From assembly GCF_000758545.1 (NCBI RefSeq), contig NZ_CP009279.1, forward strand, positions 1,178,001 through 1,242,000: a stretch of DNA of 64,000 bases, read 5' to 3'. The DNA is from Paenibacillus sp. FSL H7-0737 (lineage in GTDB: Bacteria > Bacillota > Bacilli > Paenibacillales > Paenibacillaceae). The notes below the pieces were generated by a model. That model saw nothing but the letters and a program-made list of their open reading frames with translations, made no database searches and was not told the origin of the DNA. Every line of letters begins with the position of its first letter. The first letter of the stretch is position 1. This document shows positions 60,468 through 64,000 of the stretch, piece after piece. The position numbers and the translations under genes were made by a program.

Positions 60468-61046
60468 ATGACTACAATAGGTTTAATTCGCCATGGAAGT
60501 ACCGCGTGGAATAAAGAAGGCAGAGCGCAAGGGCATACGGATAATCCATTGGATGCTGAGGGTGTGCAGCAGGCGGTTCTTCTTGCTGAACGGCTCAGCA
60601 CTGAACAATGGGACTATTTATATTCGAGTGATCTGCTTAGAGCGCGACAAACAGCAGAGGTAATTGCAACAAGGCTTGGCATGGAGATCGCCGGTTTAGT
60701 ACCAGGGATCCGTGAGATGAACGCAGGGCAGATTGAAGGTACTACGGAACAAGATCGCGTTGAACGATGGGGAAGTGAGTGGAAGAAGCTAGATTTGGGA
60801 CTGGAAAGTCCGGAGGCCAGTGAGATCAGAGGCAGTCAGGCCATCGAAGATATCGCGGAGAAACATCCGGGCAGTCGTATATTGGTCGTTAGCCATGGTG
60901 CGATTTTACGGAGTAGCCTTAGAAGACTTTTTCCAGAACTGAATGTAACTGTTTTGCTGAGTAATACATCTATCACCCGGATTATTAAATCCGATTCGAC
61001 ATGGAATTGCGAACTATACAATTGTGCACGGCATTTGAAGATATAA
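60468..61046 (+). CDS. Histidine phosphatase family protein (phosphoglycerate-mutase-like)
   Basis: A 192-residue branch-1 histidine phosphatase. The phospho-acceptor motif LIRHGSTAWN (His about residue 9), Arg/Glu in SSDLLRARQTAEVIA, GIREMNAGQIEG and the second His in VVSHGAILRSSLRRL are present. It is shorter than true cofactor-dependent phosphoglycerate mutase and closer to broad-specificity phosphatases such as PhoE/CobC-like proteins. Its substrate is not deducible. AAAGGGAGA precedes the ATG. It is divergent from the glycosidase gene and 76 nt upstream of a diguanylate cyclase gene. Confidence 0.85.
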   Translation: MTTIGLIRHGSTAWNKEGRAQGHTDNPLDAEGVQQAVLLAERLSTEQWDYLYSSDLLRARQTAEVIATRLGMEIAGLVPGIREMNAGQIEGTTEQDRVERWGSEWKKLDLGLESPEASEIRGSQAIEDIAEKHPGSRILVVSHGAILRSSLRRLFPELNVTVLLSNTSITRIIKSDSTWNCELYNCARHLKI

Positions 61047-61122
61047 TTAGTGTTCAGATAATGTTCAGAGCATTTTAATATAGTAATTGCTCAGATAGTT
61101 AATCATTTTTGTAGTCAGAAGG

Positions 61123-61941
61123 ATGTGCGAATTTAAGGTGGCAGAGGTCCAGATTTACTTACAAACGTTATTCTCCATTCTCATCGCAGCAGCGGCCGGT
61201 TATTTAGTGCTAAGACTTTACCGGGATATTTCATCTAAAACGCCTCAAAAAAGAGCGATTCATACCGGTCTTTCCGTGATCATTATCGTCGCCTCCCTAT
61301 GGATCATGCACCAGCTAGGTGTAGAAACCTTACTGGGAAATGAAGTGGACGATGATGGGGTTATTATACCGCTGGTGGTCTATAGTCTTACGATAGCCCT
61401 ATGCATGTTTTTACTTACACGCATGAATCTAGTATTGGCTGAAAGAGAGCAATTGAAAGAACTGGCGTATAAGGATGCTTTAACGGGGTTATTGAATAAG
61501 AATGGAATGGATCATTTTTGGGATCGATGCAAAGTAAATGAGCAGCTTGCTGTTTTGTTTCTGGATCTGAATCGTTTCAAATCGATCAATGACAGCTTGG
61601 GGCATCATGTGGGGGACTTACTGCTGCAAGAAGTGGGTAAAAATCTAATTCAATTCTCCAGCAAAAGAAAACGTCATATTTTCCGCGTCGGCGGGGATGA
61701 ATTTGTGATTGTCGCCAAAGGTAGCACTCAGAAGGAAGCGGAGCAGCTTGCTGTGCGGATTCTGGAGAAGACGACTAAGAGTTACCAGCTTGGCGAGCAT
61801 AACTTGTTCGTATCCATGAGTATAGGGATCAGCATAAGTCATGGTAAGGTGGATCATTTTAGGCTGCTAAATGAAGCAGATACAGCGATGTACGCTGCCA
61901 AACAGCTTGGTACGGGGCGTTACTCCGTTTATAAGAATTAG
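61123..61941 (+). CDS. Membrane diguanylate cyclase (GGDEF)
   Basis: A protein of about 272 residues with three N-terminal TM helices (about 10-30, 48-66 and 85-106) and no periplasmic sensor fold, then a GGDEF domain (about 115-270). The active motif RVGGDEFVIV is intact, with LFLDLNRFKSINDSLGHHVG before it and ADTAMYAAKQLGTGRYSVY at the end, so it should make c-di-GMP from two GTP. No RxxD inhibitory site stands out four residues before GGDEF. The start is uncertain: AGAAGG abuts ATG 61123, and GTG 61138 is an alternative. It could oppose the EAL protein at 19779. Confidence 0.88.
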   Translation: MCEFKVAEVQIYLQTLFSILIAAAAGYLVLRLYRDISSKTPQKRAIHTGLSVIIIVASLWIMHQLGVETLLGNEVDDDGVIIPLVVYSLTIALCMFLLTRMNLVLAEREQLKELAYKDALTGLLNKNGMDHFWDRCKVNEQLAVLFLDLNRFKSINDSLGHHVGDLLLQEVGKNLIQFSSKRKRHIFRVGGDEFVIVAKGSTQKEAEQLAVRILEKTTKSYQLGEHNLFVSMSIGISISHGKVDHFRLLNEADTAMYAAKQLGTGRYSVYKN

Positions 61942-61961
61942 AATGAGTTGGTATAAAATAC

Positions 61962-62012
61962 AAGCGGCAGCCATTGACCTTTACAATAGGTCCACGACTG
62001 CCGCTATTTTTA
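61962..62012. terminator. Bidirectional terminator
   Basis: AGCGGCAG-c-CATTGACCT pairs with AGGTCCACG-a-CTGCCGCT, with TATTTTTA on the right; between the convergent cyclase and MFS genes. Confidence 0.75.
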
Positions 62013-62041
62013 TTGGACTAACTATTCCCTTTGAAATGAAA

Positions 62042-63259
62042 TTATGCGCCAGGCGAATGAATGCTGTTAGTCACATCCTTGCGGCCTTTCATGAGGAACA
62101 AGCAGACAAGAGCAACTGCCATACTAATCGCCGCCACGTAGAACAGGATCGAGTAATCAAAGATATCAATCATAAGTCCCAATAGTGGAGGCGAACTGAT
62201 GGCCGCAAGGGAAGAGACGAGATAATACATCCCTGTTCGTGTACCAATGCTCTCTTCTGTCCCTGTTGCCACAACATAAGGATAGGAATTGATATTAATA
62301 CAAGCCCAGAAGACTCCACCTAGCAACAGTAACCCTCGAAGGAGCAATAAGTCCTTTGCAAAACCGACGAGAGCAAAAATGGTCATTAGTCCGCATACGC
62401 CGATGATGATCATTTTTTTCTTCCCGAATCTTCCGCCCAGCCAACCGCTCGGAATGGCGAACAGCACAAAGGCCAAAGAGAAGAAAGTGAGCGAGAAGGA
62501 GGCCGCCTGTTCGCTTAGGCCGAGATGATGTTTACCATATAAGGTAAACAGTGTCTCAACGCCTTGATATGCTACGAACCAGAAGAAAATCGCCGCTAGC
62601 AAAAATATTGTGGTACGGTCAAGCTGACTTCGAAAGGAAATACGAGAGGGCTTGGTGGCAGTAGCTGCTTCTGAAGGAAGCTTCATTTGCACGTTTACGC
62701 CGTCCCGATTTTCTTTAATGAAGCGTGATACGATAAACATACATAATAAGGTAATCAGTCCAGCTACGATAAACGGAAGTGCTGGATTGGATTTATACAG
62801 GATCGAACCTACGCCAAAAGCGAGAATAGAACCGAACCCACCCATGAAATTAATCAGCCCGTTGGCCTTTGTACGCTGCTCTTCTGGCGTAATGTCCGGC
62901 ATAAGGGCGACGGTTGGTGAACGGTATAAGCTCATGGCCAGATTCATTAGCATCATAAACAACAGAAGTGTAAATAGTCCGGTATGAAACGGAATCAGCA
63001 TGGTTAGCACGGCAGCGAAAGGCATACCGATCATAAGATAAGGCATTCTGCGTCCAAAACGCGAGGTAGTGCGGTCACTACGGTTGCCAATCCAAGGCTG
63101 CAGGAATAAGGCAAAGTAATTATCAATCGTCATCAAGAAGCTGATAAGTGCCACACTATGTACGTATTTTTCTAGAAAAAAGGGTACAAATGCGTTATAC
63201 AGACTCCACGTAATGCTGATGCTGAAAAAGCCGAATCCGAGCAACCAGACTTTTTTCAC
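62042..63259 (-). CDS. MFS transporter, SLC45/GPH-like sugar type
   Basis: A 405-residue, 12-helix transporter. The N-terminus KKVWLLGFGFFSISITWSLY and the loop WIGNRSDRTTSRFGRRMPYL (the RSDR...GRR pattern) identify the SLC45/GPH-like branch, which moves sugars or glycosides. The equivalent loop in the second half is GWLGGRFGKKKM. GTG at 63259 has AAGGGAG 9 nt upstream. It follows the phosphodiesterase gene by 17 nt on the same strand, so both are probably co-transcribed, suggesting glycerol, glycoside or phosphodiester salvage (inference). Confidence 0.85.
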   Translation of the reverse strand: MKKVWLLGFGFFSISITWSLYNAFVPFFLEKYVHSVALISFLMTIDNYFALFLQPWIGNRSDRTTSRFGRRMPYLMIGMPFAAVLTMLIPFHTGLFTLLLFMMLMNLAMSLYRSPTVALMPDITPEEQRTKANGLINFMGGFGSILAFGVGSILYKSNPALPFIVAGLITLLCMFIVSRFIKENRDGVNVQMKLPSEAATATKPSRISFRSQLDRTTIFLLAAIFFWFVAYQGVETLFTLYGKHHLGLSEQAASFSLTFFSLAFVLFAIPSGWLGGRFGKKKMIIIGVCGLMTIFALVGFAKDLLLLRGLLLLGGVFWACININSYPYVVATGTEESIGTRTGMYYLVSSLAAISSPPLLGLMIDIFDYSILFYVAAISMAVALVCLFLMKGRKDVTNSIHSPGA

Positions 63260-63276
63260 ACAGTCACACTCCCTTA

Positions 63277-64000
63277 TTATTTAGCTAGAAGCCCAGCCAG
63301 CACATCTGGATGATCTGTAATAATACCTGACACTCCAGCTTCGATTAAAGCCTTCATCCGCTCTGGATCATTAACAGTCCAAGGATGATAAGCGATGCCA
63401 TGCTTAGCGGCTTCTTCGACGAATTCAGGAAGCACTGCTTGATGATAAGCATGTAGTGCGTTTGCGCCAAGCGTAGCTGCATAATCCCAAGGACGATACA
63501 GACCTTCCCCGTATAGAATTCCTGTCTTGATCTCAGGTGCGATCGTTTTACTGTGAGCTAGTGAATAATGGTTGAAGCTCGAAAAAATCACGCGATCGCT
63601 CATCTTGAACTCCCGTACAGCCGCGATAACCTTTTCCTCCATACCCGGGTAAAAGAAAGTACCATTTTTAAACTCGATGTTCAGTACTGTATCTCGACCT
63701 TGCAGCAGATCTAACAAATCTTCTAGCAAGGGGAGTTTCTCGCCTTTGAACTCGGGACTGAACCAAGAGCCCGCGTCCACTTCCAGAATTTCTGCAAGGG
63801 TTTTATCCTTCACATAGCCAATTCCGCTTGTCGTACGGTTTAGGGTTTCATCATGAATAAGAACAAGCCCGCCATCCTTTGTCATTTGTACATCGGTTTC
63901 AATCCCGGTTGCACCTAACTCAAGACCTTTGCGGAACGCTGCCATAGTATTTTCCGGACACACTGCCGATGCGCCGCGATGCGCAAAATTAATAATGTTT
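63277..64000 (-). CDS. Glycerophosphodiester phosphodiesterase, 5' partial
   Basis: The frame is open to the right edge of the window, so only the first few residues of this TIM-barrel phosphodiesterase are missing. It hydrolyses glycerophosphodiesters to sn-glycerol 3-phosphate and an alcohol. The catalytic His is in FAHRGAS at the very edge, followed by CPENTMAAFRKGLELGATG, the metal/acid residues in IETDVQMTKDG and the second His in VLIHDETLNRTT; NIEFKNG, GIAYHPWTVND and GVSGIITDHPDVL complete the barrel. No signal peptide is seen, so it is probably cytosolic (UgpQ-like). Confidence 0.9.
   Translation of the reverse strand, partial: NIINFAHRGASAVCPENTMAAFRKGLELGATGIETDVQMTKDGGLVLIHDETLNRTTSGIGYVKDKTLAEILEVDAGSWFSPEFKGEKLPLLEDLLDLLQGRDTVLNIEFKNGTFFYPGMEEKVIAAVREFKMSDRVIFSSFNHYSLAHSKTIAPEIKTGILYGEGLYRPWDYAATLGANALHAYHQAVLPEFVEEAAKHGIAYHPWTVNDPERMKALIEAGVSGIITDHPDVLAGLLAK

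Overview
The window looks like a chromosomal segment of a low-to-mid-GC Gram-positive bacterium, most likely Paenibacillus or a close relative. This is inferred from the many strong AAGGAGG ribosome binding sites with ATG, GTG and TTG starts, an S-layer-homology protein, a ccpN-yqfL pair, a Bce-type two-component/ABC module, a copper-amine-oxidase-like 'stalk' domain and a feoB split into two genes. No rRNA, tRNA, CRISPR array, prophage or intact insertion sequence was seen. Both ends cut genes: an S-layer-type surface protein at the left and a glycerophosphodiester phosphodiesterase at the right.

Region by region. 1-3.7 kb: surface protein with three near-identical 354-bp calcium-loop repeats, an MFS exporter and a Gly-Ser-rich hypothetical protein. 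3.7-5.7 kb: deoC and a DeoR-type repressor with matching TGTTA-N6-TAACA palindromes. 5.8-19.4 kb: a purine/ureide nitrogen-salvage island: a CynX-type transporter, a PucR activator, the three oxamate carbamoyltransferase subunits (allH, fdrA/allF, allG), an ankyrin-TPR protein, carbamate kinase, an NCS1 permease, guanine deaminase, an esterase and an allantoate-amidohydrolase-like enzyme. The logic is that AllC acts on allantoate, AllFGH splits oxalurate to oxamate and carbamoyl phosphate, and carbamate kinase recovers ATP. 19.4-23.8 kb: a c-di-GMP-I riboswitch in front of a GGDEF-EAL protein and a chemoreceptor. 24-32.1 kb: a redox and electrophile-type detoxification region (ring-cleaving dioxygenase, flavin reductase, TetR, dehydrogenase, LLM oxidoreductase, esterase, FMN reductase, MarR, MFS), with recognisable operator palindromes.

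32.1-45.9 kb: tandem hairpin units, pepF, an intracellular 5'-nucleotidase-like enzyme, a phnDCEE phosphonate-type ABC importer, a ZIP transporter, an aldo/keto reductase with an AraC regulator, a general stress protein, and a gluconeogenesis operon ccpN-yqfL-glpX. 46-52.3 kb: an EamA transporter divergent from a MocR regulator, a membrane-anchored netrin/TIMP-like protein, and a split feoB-feoA iron(II) operon. 52.5-64 kb: an SRPBCC protein with a WYL regulator, a Bce-type antimicrobial-peptide module (ABC plus two-component system), a phosphodiester glycosidase, a phosphatase, a diguanylate cyclase, a sugar-type MFS transporter and the partial phosphodiesterase.

The most notable observations are the ankyrin-TPR gene inside the oxamate carbamoyltransferase operon, the riboswitch feeding back on a phosphodiesterase, the two-gene FeoB, the duplicated hairpin unit near 32.2 kb and the 15-bp palindrome family near 59 kb. 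Functions are assigned by reading motifs only; no database search was run.
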